DNA of 47,278 bases. Source: CAZNJQ01 sp964573545. Its GTDB lineage: Bacteria; Patescibacteriota; Minisyncoccia; Phycocordibacterales; UBA2135. The position numbers were made by a program, and so were the translations under genes. Below, in pieces: positions 40,969-47,278 of the stretch. Where the stretch lies: contig CAZNJQ010000003.1 in NCBI GenBank assembly GCA_964573545.1, forward strand, positions 1 to 47,278, in the 5' to 3' direction. Each line of letters begins with the position of its first letter. The first letter of the stretch is position 1. The notes beneath the pieces were generated by a model, which saw only the letters and a list, made by a program, of their open reading frames with translations, had not been told where the DNA came from and searched no databases.

Positions 40969-41418
40969 ATGGATACCGGGGCATCTAAAAAACCATATCT
41001 AAAACAGGTGACCGAATTTTATTTCGCCCCGATCTGGCAGTCGTTCTTCACGATCTTGTATCTCGTATTCTTCTTTTATTTCGCCGTTTTCCATTCCGGA
41101 AAACTATTCCTCGCCGCGAAATTCATTATCTATACGCTCAAGAACTCCGCGTCACTCGCAGGGCTCGACAATCTCTTCTTCGGCGTCGCGTTTCTCACGA
41201 GCCTCATCATCCCATTCTCGGTCAGCGTTTATGCGATATTTCTCCTCTTCGAAATATGGGGGCTCTCCACATGGAGTGCGTGGCGAAAAGTGCTCATGAC
41301 GTTCGCGGTCATCGTCATTGTGCCGTCGATCATCGTCCTTATGGACGAAATCATCAGGGCTGTCGGCGGGCGGTCCGAACTTGCAGAGTTCGTGGCGCTA
41401 AACCGGCTAAATCTGTAA
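40969..41418 (+). CDS. Three-span membrane protein of unknown function
   Basis: 149 residues with three hydrophobic segments (about 24-44, FFTILYLVFFFYFAVF; 68-96, LFFGVAFLTSLIIPFSVSVY; 108-128, VLMTFAVIVIVPSIIVLMDE) and a short charged C-terminus. No family recognised. The 30-base divergent start region with 40938 is nearly symmetric (GTGATACGGT / AGAATTACC), so one small promoter region probably serves both. Confidence 0.65.
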   Translation: MDTGASKKPYLKQVTEFYFAPIWQSFFTILYLVFFFYFAVFHSGKLFLAAKFIIYTLKNSASLAGLDNLFFGVAFLTSLIIPFSVSVYAIFLLFEIWGLSTWSAWRKVLMTFAVIVIVPSIIVLMDEIIRAVGGRSELAEFVALNRLNL

Positions 41419-41440
41419 GCCAAGAGGTCTCCGTTATTTT

Positions 41441-41474
41441 AAACGGCGCGCGTGTTGCACCACGCGCGCCGTTT
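41441..41474. terminator. Perfect 14-bp hairpin overlapping the next promoter
   Basis: AAACGGCGCGCGTG (41441-41454), loop TTGCAC, CACGCGCGCCGTTT (41461-41474). It follows the stop at 41418 by about 20 bases. The T-tract is weak. The loop TTGCAC is also a plausible -35 of the next gene. Confidence 0.6.
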
Positions 41475-41483
41475 ATGTATCAT
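41455..41483 (+). promoter_or_regulatory. Promoter of the P-loop kinase gene
   Basis: TTGCAC (41455-41460), 17-base spacer, TATCAT (41478-41483). A leader of about 25 bases ends in AGAGG before GTG 41517. Confidence 0.55.
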
Positions 41484-41516
41484 ACGCAAAGATTTTTTCA
41501 AATCAAAGAGGCCGCC

Positions 41517-42095
41517 GTGAGAAAGACCGTTATCGGTGTCATCGGAGAAGCCGGAGCCGGGAAAGAAACATTCGCGCGGGTGCTCATAGCGCGCATCACG
41601 CATCTGGGCGTCTTTCATACGACATTTTCGAACACCCTTGTAGAGACTCTCAAGGCATGGAACATCGCCCCGACGCGCCCCAACTGTCAATTGCTTGCGC
41701 AAGTGATGAACAAAGGATTCGGAGACGGCACACTTACCCGTGCGGCGCTTCATCAGGTACAAGCGCGGGACGAGAGAATCATCATCGTTGACGGAGTCCG
41801 ATGGCAGGCCGATTTCGACGGACTTAAGGCGCTCGCGAAGGACCATACGGAAGTGATCATGGTGTATGTCACCGCAGATCCCAAAATTCGGTTTGAGCGC
41901 CTTACGGTGCGAAACCAGCGGCCGGGAGAGACCGGGCTTACGTGGGAACAGTTCGTGCGGGAGAGTGAAGCGCCGAACGAACAACTCATCGGAACATTGG
42001 GAAATATGGCAGACTTCGAAATCGAGAACAACGGCACGCTGAAAGATTTCGAGCGCCGCGTAGTAGCATTTCTCGACACATATATGTGGCGTTAG
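41517..42095 (+). CDS. P-loop nucleotide kinase-like protein
   Basis: 192 residues from GTG 41517 (AGAGG five bases upstream; in-frame starts at 41475 and 41256 are upstream of or within the promoter/hairpin). Walker A is GEAGAGKETFA (about 9-19), close to the start, with GKE in place of GKS/T. IIIVDGVRWQADFDGL resembles the second acidic strand, and YVTADPKIRFERLTVRNQRP with ENNGTLKDFERRV resembles the LID and C-terminus of dephospho-CoA kinase / deoxynucleotide monophosphate kinase-like enzymes. A nucleotide or coenzyme-A precursor kinase is the best guess. Confidence 0.75.
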   Translation: MRKTVIGVIGEAGAGKETFARVLIARITHLGVFHTTFSNTLVETLKAWNIAPTRPNCQLLAQVMNKGFGDGTLTRAALHQVQARDERIIIVDGVRWQADFDGLKALAKDHTEVIMVYVTADPKIRFERLTVRNQRPGETGLTWEQFVRESEAPNEQLIGTLGNMADFEIENNGTLKDFERRVVAFLDTYMWR

Positions 42096-42108
42096 AGATG
42101 CGTTTAAC

Positions 42109-42137
42109 AAAAAGTCCCCGATGGGGACTTTTATTTT
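42109..42137. terminator. Bidirectional terminator
   Basis: AAAAGTCCCC (42110-42119), GAT, GGGGACTTTT (42123-42132), with T-rich flank on the plus strand and TTTTTG on the minus strand. It separates convergent genes ending at 42095 and 42157. Confidence 0.9.
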
Positions 42138-42156
42138 TCCTAGCGAGCCCACACGA

Positions 42157-42927
42157 TTACATACTATGCACGTCGGCTATGATAAGTTTATGGTCCGAAC
42201 CGCACTGCTCTTCAAAAACGCTGGTAGAGGAAACTATCGCGTCCTCCGGCAGAAGAATGTGGTCAAACTGAAAATCTGCAGCTCCTTCCACGGCGCAAAA
42301 CGTCGTACGGCCTCTGAACATGTTCCGAAGTCTGAATTTCGAGAATACGCGTTCAAATTCTTCGCGCTCGTCCATGAGAAGCTCGCGAAATTGGAGCCCG
42401 AACCACATGAGCCCGATGAACCGCTGATACCATGTCTCTCCGTAGATGTTGAGGTCGCCCGCGATAATATTCTTCCCGTGCGCAGAGTGGCGGAGCACCC
42501 GGAGAAACTGCGTAAGCCGATTCCGCGGCCCCGTACCAACCTCGAGATGAACATTAAAAATCCTGACGCGGTCTTCCTGGGTAAGCACATCAATATAGTG
42601 TGATTCCAGATGCTCCTCCAGGCGGTGCCACACACTGCTGAAAAAAGACCTCCATCCCCGGCCTTCATTGCCACGGATTTTTTTATGACGGATAACGGGA
42701 TATCTCGAGAGTATGACGAGGAAACATTCTCCGTGTTCCGCGCATCGCATGCCGCGAGCGACTGCGTGCGCATACCCCGTATCGTCCCGCCCCAGAAGCT
42801 CTCGGAGAACAGGGTCTGGAACTTCCTGAAGGCAGATGACATCGGCGTCCTGTGCCAATAAAAAATCCGCAATCTTCGCGGGAGGTGTGGCGTTCCGATT
42901 GAACACGTTCCAGCTTACGACCCTCAC
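42157..42927 (-). CDS. Endonuclease/exonuclease/phosphatase family protein
   Basis: About 256 residues from GTG 42927; a TTG at 42960 is in frame and lies only a few bases after a -10 (TATAGT, 42963-42968), so the start is uncertain. EEP-fold motifs are in order: VVSWNVFNRN, VICLQEVPDP, FLVILSRYPV, RVRIFNVHLEVG, NIIAGDLNIYGE, FQFDHILLPED and the terminal GSDHKLIIADV. The metal and catalytic residues (Asn, Glu, Asp-x-Asn, Asp, His) are intact. The family includes AP endonucleases, DNase I-like nucleases and phospholipid/phosphatase enzymes. The substrate is unclear; no signal peptide is seen. Confidence 0.9.
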   Translation of the reverse strand: MRVVSWNVFNRNATPPAKIADFLLAQDADVICLQEVPDPVLRELLGRDDTGYAHAVARGMRCAEHGECFLVILSRYPVIRHKKIRGNEGRGWRSFFSSVWHRLEEHLESHYIDVLTQEDRVRIFNVHLEVGTGPRNRLTQFLRVLRHSAHGKNIIAGDLNIYGETWYQRFIGLMWFGLQFRELLMDEREEFERVFSKFRLRNMFRGRTTFCAVEGAADFQFDHILLPEDAIVSSTSVFEEQCGSDHKLIIADVHSM

Positions 42928-42972
42928 GATACTTTGCCGCCCGTCCGCAGTATCTCTCAAAAACTATACCAC

Positions 42973-42998
42973 AAAAAAAGCGGCGTTTATGCCGCTTT
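42973..42998 (-). terminator. Terminator of the M17 aminopeptidase gene
   Basis: AAAGCGGC / GCCGCTTT stem with 6-base loop (42977-42998), followed by a T-run on the minus strand. The -10 of the next gene lies immediately beyond. Confidence 0.85.
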
Positions 42999-43006
42999 GA
43001 TACTCG

Positions 43007-44617
43007 TTATGCGAATTGTTTCACGATGTGCCAGACGAACTTAACGCCGAATCCCGGACCGACGCCGTACTCCTGCGCGTCGTCTCCCATGAGGATCGAA
43101 TTATCGACGAAAAACCAATCTGTTTCTCCTTCCAAAAAATTAAAGAGGAACACGAACGGCGCCGTGTGATACGCTTTTTTCGGCGTGTAATTCACAAGAT
43201 CGCAGTCGTCTCCCGCATGCGCCTCATCCACTTTATTCAACTGCTCAATAGAAGGCAGCAGGACTATTTTTTCCGCAGACAGCCTCGCGGCTTCCCACGC
43301 GCGGTTCTCACTTTCGGGTCCATACACGCCGACTTTAAGGAAATCCGGGCCGAAGTCTTCCGTGTTCCCCAAGGTACCGACAGATACGATTGCATCCGGT
43401 TTGAATTTCTTCTCGCCGAAAGCGATCGCTTCCGCAAGAATGAGACGGCCTTCGGCATCCGTGTCGGTGATTTTCACTGTCTTCCCGCCGTATGCACGGA
43501 CAATTGAGCCAGGAAGCATCGCGCGGCCGCCGATCATGTTTTGGACGATGGGCGCAAGCGCTATGATCTCGACGGGCAAGTTGAGTTCCCGTGCTAAAAA
43601 TGGGATTGCGAGAACAGTCGCCGCCCCGGCCATGTCATAGTGCATGTAATCATATTCCGAAGCACCCTTGAGATCGTACCCGCCAGTGTCAAAGAGAACG
43701 CCTTTTCCGGTCAGTACGACCTTCCGAACTCTCTTTTGCCGCTCCGTCTTAGGCTTATAGTGCAATTTCAGGAGACAAGGTTCATGCGCACTTCCGGCAT
43801 GCACGGCATTCATCAGATTGAATCCGTGCGCCTTAAGTGCATCTCTGCCCCACAGCACATGCGCCTTCATCCCCTGAGGACTTCCGATCGCTTGCCACCG
43901 CTTCGACGGCTGCGGAATCGCATGCGAACCAAGAATTTCCGAAATGAAACAAAGGGGCGTCTTGAGGTTCGGCGGCATCTCGATCAGCCGGCGCGTTTTT
44001 GCGATATGGAGGCCGAAGGCCTCGCCGTCCGAGATGGCGGTCTTGAAAAAACCGTCAAGCGCCCGATCTGGCTCTCCGAAAAAGACAAACGTTACTTCCT
44101 TGATGCCGGATTCTTTCTCGGCTTTGAAATCTTCATACGGACTATTCGCGTACACCGCCGCTTCAACGATGGTTTCCACGAAGCTGTACAAATGCCCGCG
44201 CTGTTCATCGTCTTTCACATTCCGCGGAGAGAATCTGTCGGGAAGAACGATTGCCACTTTCTCATGGTGCTCGGCGCGGATGCGACGAGCGGCAAGCTTC
44301 GTGTGGCAGAACACTTCCCGGAGAAAATTGGGGCCGCTCATCACGACCTCTTTCTTCTTTCTCCACGGATATTCGATATACACAAGCCCGGCATGGTACA
44401 CAGCCCCGTCCCGAGCAATCGACTGAAGTGTCGCGACTTCGTCGCCTTTTGTTTTGATGGCGTCAATAGCCTTACGGCGCAACTCAAGCTCCGGAAAACG
44501 CAGCGCAACCTCCGGGTCTTCCTGTCCTTCAAATCCGAATACAAGGACGACAGTGTCCGGTCCGAGCGCAAAGCTGTCAAAGGGCTGGAAGTAGAATTCT
44601 ATGCCGTTTTTGGACAT
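43007..44617 (-). CDS. Leucyl aminopeptidase, M17 family
   Basis: 536 residues from ATG 44617, where the conserved protein begins; the frame is open to 44911 but that part overlaps the permease fragment. The C-terminal catalytic domain has the family landmarks: TGKGVLFDTGGYDLKGASEY (metal-binding Lys/Asp, about 304-323), MAGAATVLAIPFLARELNLP and ITDTDAEGRLILAEAIAFGE (about 385; Asp/Glu ligands and catalytic Arg; NTDAEGRL in the common form). The N-terminal domain is divergent. The enzyme removes N-terminal residues from peptides in the cytoplasm, usually as a hexamer with two metals. Confidence 0.94.
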   Translation of the reverse strand: MSKNGIEFYFQPFDSFALGPDTVVLVFGFEGQEDPEVALRFPELELRRKAIDAIKTKGDEVATLQSIARDGAVYHAGLVYIEYPWRKKKEVVMSGPNFLREVFCHTKLAARRIRAEHHEKVAIVLPDRFSPRNVKDDEQRGHLYSFVETIVEAAVYANSPYEDFKAEKESGIKEVTFVFFGEPDRALDGFFKTAISDGEAFGLHIAKTRRLIEMPPNLKTPLCFISEILGSHAIPQPSKRWQAIGSPQGMKAHVLWGRDALKAHGFNLMNAVHAGSAHEPCLLKLHYKPKTERQKRVRKVVLTGKGVLFDTGGYDLKGASEYDYMHYDMAGAATVLAIPFLARELNLPVEIIALAPIVQNMIGGRAMLPGSIVRAYGGKTVKITDTDAEGRLILAEAIAFGEKKFKPDAIVSVGTLGNTEDFGPDFLKVGVYGPESENRAWEAARLSAEKIVLLPSIEQLNKVDEAHAGDDCDLVNYTPKKAYHTAPFVFLFNFLEGETDWFFVDNSILMGDDAQEYGVGPGFGVKFVWHIVKQFA

Positions 44618-44775
44618 AGCCACACCCCGCACATCCACACGCGTCTCTCTGCATTTAAATATATTCCCAAAACGAAAACAATAGCACCCCGCTACATTCA
44701 GTGGTCTAGTAACGCATGAATTTTCATTGGTATCTTGCGCCTGCGGGGCATTGATACCTCTCGAACCAGGGAGTT

Positions 44776-45507
44776 TTATTCGTACCGTAATGCCTCTATA
44801 GGGCTCTTTTTTGCCGCCTGTCGCGCGGGATAGATGCCGAATACGAGACCCACAAGCGCCGATACGAAAACTCCAAGGAGCGCCGCGCCTATTGGAAATG
44901 CGAAAGACCACTCGAGGCTGAGGTATTTTGTCAGAACAAACGAAATAATAAACGAGAGCGTTGCCCCCGCAAGTATGCCGATGGTGCCGCCAAGGCCGGT
45001 TAAGATAATGGCTTCGAACAGAAACTGCCGCAGGATGTCGACGTCAGTTGCCCCGATAGCTTTGCGAAGCCCGATTTCTTTCGTGCGCTCGACAACGGCG
45101 ACAAGCATTATGTTCATAACGCCGATACCGCCGACGACAAGCGCGATAGCGACCACGGACGAGAGAAATGCCGTCAGGGCGCCGATAATGCTCTTTATCT
45201 GTTCCACAACCCCCTGTTGGGTGACGACGAAGAAATCGTCTTTGTCCGGGTCATCGATGTTGTGCGATATCCTGAGCGTGCGCTCTATGTCTGAAACAGC
45301 ACGCGCGACCACGTCGGGATTTTCCGCTTTCACTAAGATCTCATGGAAATGGTCGGTTCCCAAAAGATACGTTTGCGCGGTCGTGTACGGCACAAGAACA
45401 AGCTCGTTAAAATTAAACAATGTCCCCTGTCCTTTATCCGGCAAGACTCCCACGACGCGGAATTTTTTGTTTTTTATTTTTATCTGCTTCCCCACAGCAC
45501 ATACCAC
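44776..45507 (-). pseudogene. MacB/FtsX-type ABC transporter permease, N-terminally truncated
   Basis: A 243-codon frame encodes only the C-terminal two thirds of a MacB-like permease: the end of the periplasmic core (GKQIKIKNKKFRVVGVLPDK, ELVLVPYTTAQTYLLG) and three transmembrane helices with the FtsX signature VVGGIGVMNIMLVAVVERTK, EIGLRKAIGATDVDILRQFL, and the terminal GIYPARQAAKKSPIEALRYE. Full members have about 400 residues with an additional first helix and core domain. Similarity stops abruptly at about 45490, where a 36-codon membrane frame ends, indicating a deletion junction. No ATPase or MacA partner is nearby. Probably a remnant, although expression from GTG 45507 cannot be excluded. 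Confidence 0.75.
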
Positions 45508-45590
45508 AGAGCGCCGAGTATGAGCACAAGAAAGACCGCTGCGAACCGCAGAGGTATTTTTCTCTTTTGTAGAAAATCAAAAGAAAGCAT
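45480..45590 (-). CDS. 36-aa membrane microprotein at the permease deletion junction
   Basis: ATG 45590 to TAA 45480. A basic start (MLSFDFLQKRKIPLRF) is followed by one hydrophobic helix (AAVFLVLILGALWYVLW) and the end GSR. It overlaps the open frame of the truncated permease by 28 bases in another frame. TATAAT lies one base before the ATG, too close for its own promoter, so transcription from 45762 is likelier. It could be an independent microprotein or the fused N-terminus of a lost gene. Confidence 0.4.
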   Translation of the reverse strand: MLSFDFLQKRKIPLRFAAVFLVLILGALWYVLWGSR

Positions 45591-45639
45591 TATTATAAAA
45601 GAGTATCGGCGGACGGCATGCAGTATCTCTTCCTAGCCA

Positions 45640-45762
45640 CTATTCTTTTTTCTTCTTTTTGACCGGCTTCGTGCCATGGCGCCACACTACTCCTTCAAGG
45701 CGCGGTGGGCGGCGAAGCGGCGTCATCCGATGCTTTTGTAGTGGGCGTATGAATCTTCCCAT
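45640..45762 (-). CDS. 40-aa highly basic microprotein
   Basis: ATG 45762 to TAG 45640. The product is Arg/Pro-rich (RPLQKHRMTPLRRPPRLEGV) and ends in a Lys run (KPVKKKKKE), typical of a small RNA- or ribosome-binding protein. A -10 box TATACT (45771-45776, complement) lies eight bases before the ATG, the same near-leaderless layout as neighbouring genes, with TTTAAA at 16-base spacing. An ATG at 45768 is also in frame. No ribosomal protein family recognised. Confidence 0.5.
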   Translation of the reverse strand: MGRFIRPLQKHRMTPLRRPPRLEGVVWRHGTKPVKKKKKE

Positions 45763-45770
45763 ATGCATAT

Positions 45771-45776
45771 AGTATA
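45771..45776 (-). promoter_or_regulatory. Promoter of the basic microprotein
   Basis: Minus strand TTTGA-TATACT, eight bases before ATG 45762. Confidence 0.5.
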
Positions 45777-45825
45777 TCAAATTTCCTCATGCTTTAAATC
45801 GTCTTTACGAATACAACATCGGCAC

Positions 45826-45852
45826 ACAAAAAGAGCCACCGCGGCGGCTCTT
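45826..45852 (-). terminator. Terminator of the cold-shock-like gene
   Basis: AAGAGCC (45831-45837) pairs with GGCTCTT (45846-45852); TTTTTG follows on the minus strand, about 20 bases after the stop at 45873. Confidence 0.85.
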
Positions 45853-45872
45853 GGTTTTCATCAAAACCGAAA

Positions 45873-46175
45873 TCAAAATCGAAAGGTGAGAGGCCGAATA
45901 TTTTTCACAGACCCCCATGTATCAAGAGAAAATCTTACCAGCACCCCCGCGACAAGCCCGTGCCGAGAAAACCGAACGAGCTCCTTCATGCGTTCGCCGC
46001 CGTAGCCGTTGATGTCACTGAGTGTAAAGACGCGCTCTTTTCCGCGCACACCATCTTCGAGAATGCATCCAACCCCGCCCTTTTCATCAACTCGCACCAC
46101 TTTCCCGATGCACTCGTCCATGAGAAACCTGTAGTATAAATTTCTTCCTGTATCGTAGCAACAAACTTTTGCCAT
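45873..46175 (-). CDS. Small protein with divergent cold-shock-like OB fold
   Basis: 100 residues from ATG 46175, which has GAGGG five bases upstream (the frame is open to 46211). The C-terminal two thirds read like a stretched cold-shock domain: IGKVVRVDEKGGVGCILEDG, RVFTLSDINGYGGERMKELV and AGVLVRFSLDTWGSVKNIRP. The last segment matches the usual 'G..V.F.....G..A.NI.P' end. The aromatic RNA-binding motifs RNP1/RNP2 of true cold-shock proteins are not clear, so nucleic-acid binding is only a suggestion. It lies 64 bases after the C39-like peptidase gene and may be co-transcribed. Confidence 0.55.
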   Translation of the reverse strand: MAKVCCYDTGRNLYYRFLMDECIGKVVRVDEKGGVGCILEDGVRGKERVFTLSDINGYGGERMKELVRFSRHGLVAGVLVRFSLDTWGSVKNIRPLTFRF

Positions 46176-46239
46176 CACAACCCTCTCGAGCAGTTCTGCA
46201 GAAAATCTCACTCATCGTAATGCTGAACGATAAGGCTGT

Positions 46240-46920
46240 TTACCGCTTCACATCCTTTCCGTTAATTGCATACCGAGCTTCTATCGTTTCTCCACCCCAA
46301 GATTCTTCAAAATCCTCGTGTGCCATCATACCCGCTACTGGTTCGGTATCGGGGTCGTTAAAGTAGACATTCTTTTCATCGATACCCGTGACAACGACGA
46401 TATGCCTGCCGCCCCTTACAAGCGCGAGTATTCGAGAGCCGCTTCGCAATCTGTCTGCTACTTGAGAGAGAGTGATCTCCCCCGAGAGTATGCCATTGTC
46501 CGTCAACCACTCTGCTGATGCGCGGAATGTTTCTTCCCCGATCCGTTCAAGCAGCCCCGGGTTTTTCGAAAACAACGCTTTGATTTTTTCATCCCACTCT
46601 CCGGGAGGAATTTTCCTATCTGCGATTCTGTCCCACTTCACCCCGCTGTAGTATGTAACTTCATATCCGTGCTGTCGCAGGAGACGGCATATATCGGCAG
46701 GAAGCGATGGGGCAGAATGCTCTTTTCCCATCTCCTTTTCTATTTCTTCTGCAGAAATTTTCTTTACATCAGGGAAATCGGTTTGGAACAACATCTCGAC
46801 AGAGAGCGGGCCACAGTCACTTCCGCGGTTTCTCTCCTTTGTTAATTCGATTTCAGTAAAGACTGGCCTGATGCGTCTTTTTTCTTTCGAATCATCTTGT
46901 GTACCTTTTAATTTTTCCAT
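46240..46920 (-). CDS. C39-like cysteine peptidase, apparently cytoplasmic
   Basis: 226 residues without signal peptide or membrane helix. A papain-like C39/C39_2 layout is visible: Cys36 in RGSDCGPLSVEMLF, a helical middle part, His173 in LVRGGRHIVVVTGIDEKNVY and Asp189 in FNDPDTEP. Related domains cleave double-glycine leader peptides when fused to ABC transporters, or act as stand-alone peptidases. Here there is no transporter, so the substrate is unknown. Promoter TG-G-TAAAAT lies six bases before ATG 46920 (leaderless). Confidence 0.8.
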   Translation of the reverse strand: MEKLKGTQDDSKEKRRIRPVFTEIELTKERNRGSDCGPLSVEMLFQTDFPDVKKISAEEIEKEMGKEHSAPSLPADICRLLRQHGYEVTYYSGVKWDRIADRKIPPGEWDEKIKALFSKNPGLLERIGEETFRASAEWLTDNGILSGEITLSQVADRLRSGSRILALVRGGRHIVVVTGIDEKNVYFNDPDTEPVAGMMAHEDFEESWGGETIEARYAINGKDVKR

Positions 46921-46926
46921 GTCAGG

Positions 46927-46935
46927 ATTTTACCA
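46927..46935 (-). promoter_or_regulatory. Extended -10 promoter of the C39-like peptidase gene
   Basis: Minus strand TG-G-TAAAAT (TAAAAT = 46927-46932), six bases before ATG 46920. Confidence 0.55.
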
Positions 46936-47278
46936 ATTTTTAAATACCAGTAATGCCGACAAAATATAAGCGTTCGGCATATCCGCATCCGCCTCATTAT
47001 TTTTGGGTGCCTACTGGGATTCGGTCACGAGTTACTAATTCGCTCCAATCATAAGTACTCGTCCCGCCATGGCGGGACTCGCGACCCCGGCTTTCCATCA
47101 TCCTCATTATTTTTGGGTCGGGCACTGTCCGGAGTTATAACCGTACTCGAGGACAGGGGTTATATGGTTACCGTACGCGAAAAAATCAACAATATCAAGC
47201 GCGTTGGCGAATTTTATGACTTCCCGATGCCCTACCAGCCGAAATAGCCAACTCACCCCAAGTCACCCTAACTCACCC
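46936..47278. other. Scaffold-end region without a clear gene, repeat-bearing
   Basis: Holds a 17-base direct repeat CCTCATTATTTTTGGGT (46992-47008 and 47102-47118), an 18-bp palindrome GTCCCGCC-AT-GGCGGGAC (47061-47078), a short open frame from ATG 47164 (27 codons, ending FPMPYQPK) that continues open upstream, and a period-10 repeat at the very end. No gene can be supported. Confidence 0.6.
47250..47278. repeat. Period-10 repeat at the window end
   Basis: AACTCACCCC, AAGTCACCCT and AACTCACCC follow each other without spacer. It may be the start of a longer tandem array that ended the assembly. Confidence 0.7.

Noticed and set aside
43640..44719. Long plus-strand frame (359 codons) opposite the M17 aminopeptidase gene
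   Set aside because: Antisense shadow; the minus strand has the conserved aminopeptidase motifs.
44700..44775. tRNA-like T-arm sequence (GGTTCGAGAGG on the minus strand)
   Set aside because: No matching acceptor, D-arm or anticodon stem could be found around it.
1..47278. CRISPR array, prophage or recoded UGA
   Set aside because: No regularly spaced repeats with spacers, no phage structural or integrase genes, and UGA serves as a stop in several well-supported genes.

Overview
The window looks like part of a scaffold from a Patescibacteria (CPR) genome, most likely a Parcubacteria-type lineage. This is inferred from gene content, with no database search. Supporting signs are compact gene packing, small housekeeping proteins, the neighbourhoods ftsK / small anchored protein / recA and rpsF-ssb-rpsR, secreted proteins carrying short 'SPG.ES.FFGS' peptidoglycan-binding-like modules, and many near-leaderless promoters. 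UGA is used as a stop (superoxide dismutase gene, rnhA/comEC overlap), which argues against the UGA-recoded Gracilibacteria and Absconditabacteria. A run of 100 N at 6246-6345 is an assembly gap inside a large surface-protein gene.

Layout. 0.1-2.0 kb: a small orphan gene, an FMN-type split-barrel gene with a hidden membrane microprotein upstream, and an IS200-like REP-associated transposase beside a perfect 44-bp palindrome. 2.0-9.9 kb: four genes on the minus strand for exported or anchored surface proteins (two with peptidoglycan-binding-like modules, one Thr/Gly-rich repeat protein, one TPR protein), then about 0.9 kb without a clear gene. 9.9-14.7 kb: a regulator-like HTH protein with a repeated DNA motif in its gene, then ftsK, an anchored Ig-like protein and recA. 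14.7-17.2 kb: an ECF-type sigma factor paired with a small membrane protein, and two lipoproteins. 17.2-27.3 kb: rpsF-ssb-rpsR, tatD, a small conserved-looking gene, and an overlapping operon of surface protein, glycyl-tRNA synthetase, M16 protease, AI-2E-type permease and methionyl-tRNA synthetase.

27.3-35.8 kb: a ComEC-type metallo-beta-lactamase, a UbiE-like methyltransferase, an S41 processing protease, a three-gene MotA/ExbB plus ExbD-like membrane motor cluster, a divergent HtrA/DegP protease, an SbmA/BacA-like membrane protein and an Fe/Mn superoxide dismutase. This envelope-centred block is the most unusual part of the window. 35.8-40.4 kb: the ComEC channel domain, separated from its nuclease-like domain, then RNase HI, RecJ and a SIMPL-domain protein. 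40.4-47.3 kb: two divergent membrane proteins, a P-loop nucleotide kinase-like protein, an endonuclease/exonuclease/phosphatase protein, an M17 aminopeptidase, a truncated ABC permease with two microproteins beside it, a cold-shock-like small protein, a C39-like cysteine peptidase, and a repeat-bearing scaffold end.

Two styles of gene start are visible. Many genes have a -10 box, often with an upstream TG, about 6-9 bases before the start codon, implying leaderless or nearly leaderless mRNAs. A second set, largely envelope genes (both lipoproteins, the S41 protease, motor cluster, DegP, SbmA-like), has clear GGAGG-type ribosome binding sites and, where visible, TTGACA-like -35 boxes. Together the genes cover DNA uptake and recombination (comEC parts, recJ, recA, ssb, rnhA), chromosome segregation (ftsK), translation (glyQS, metG, rpsF, rpsR) and a large investment in cell-surface proteins and envelope proteolysis.
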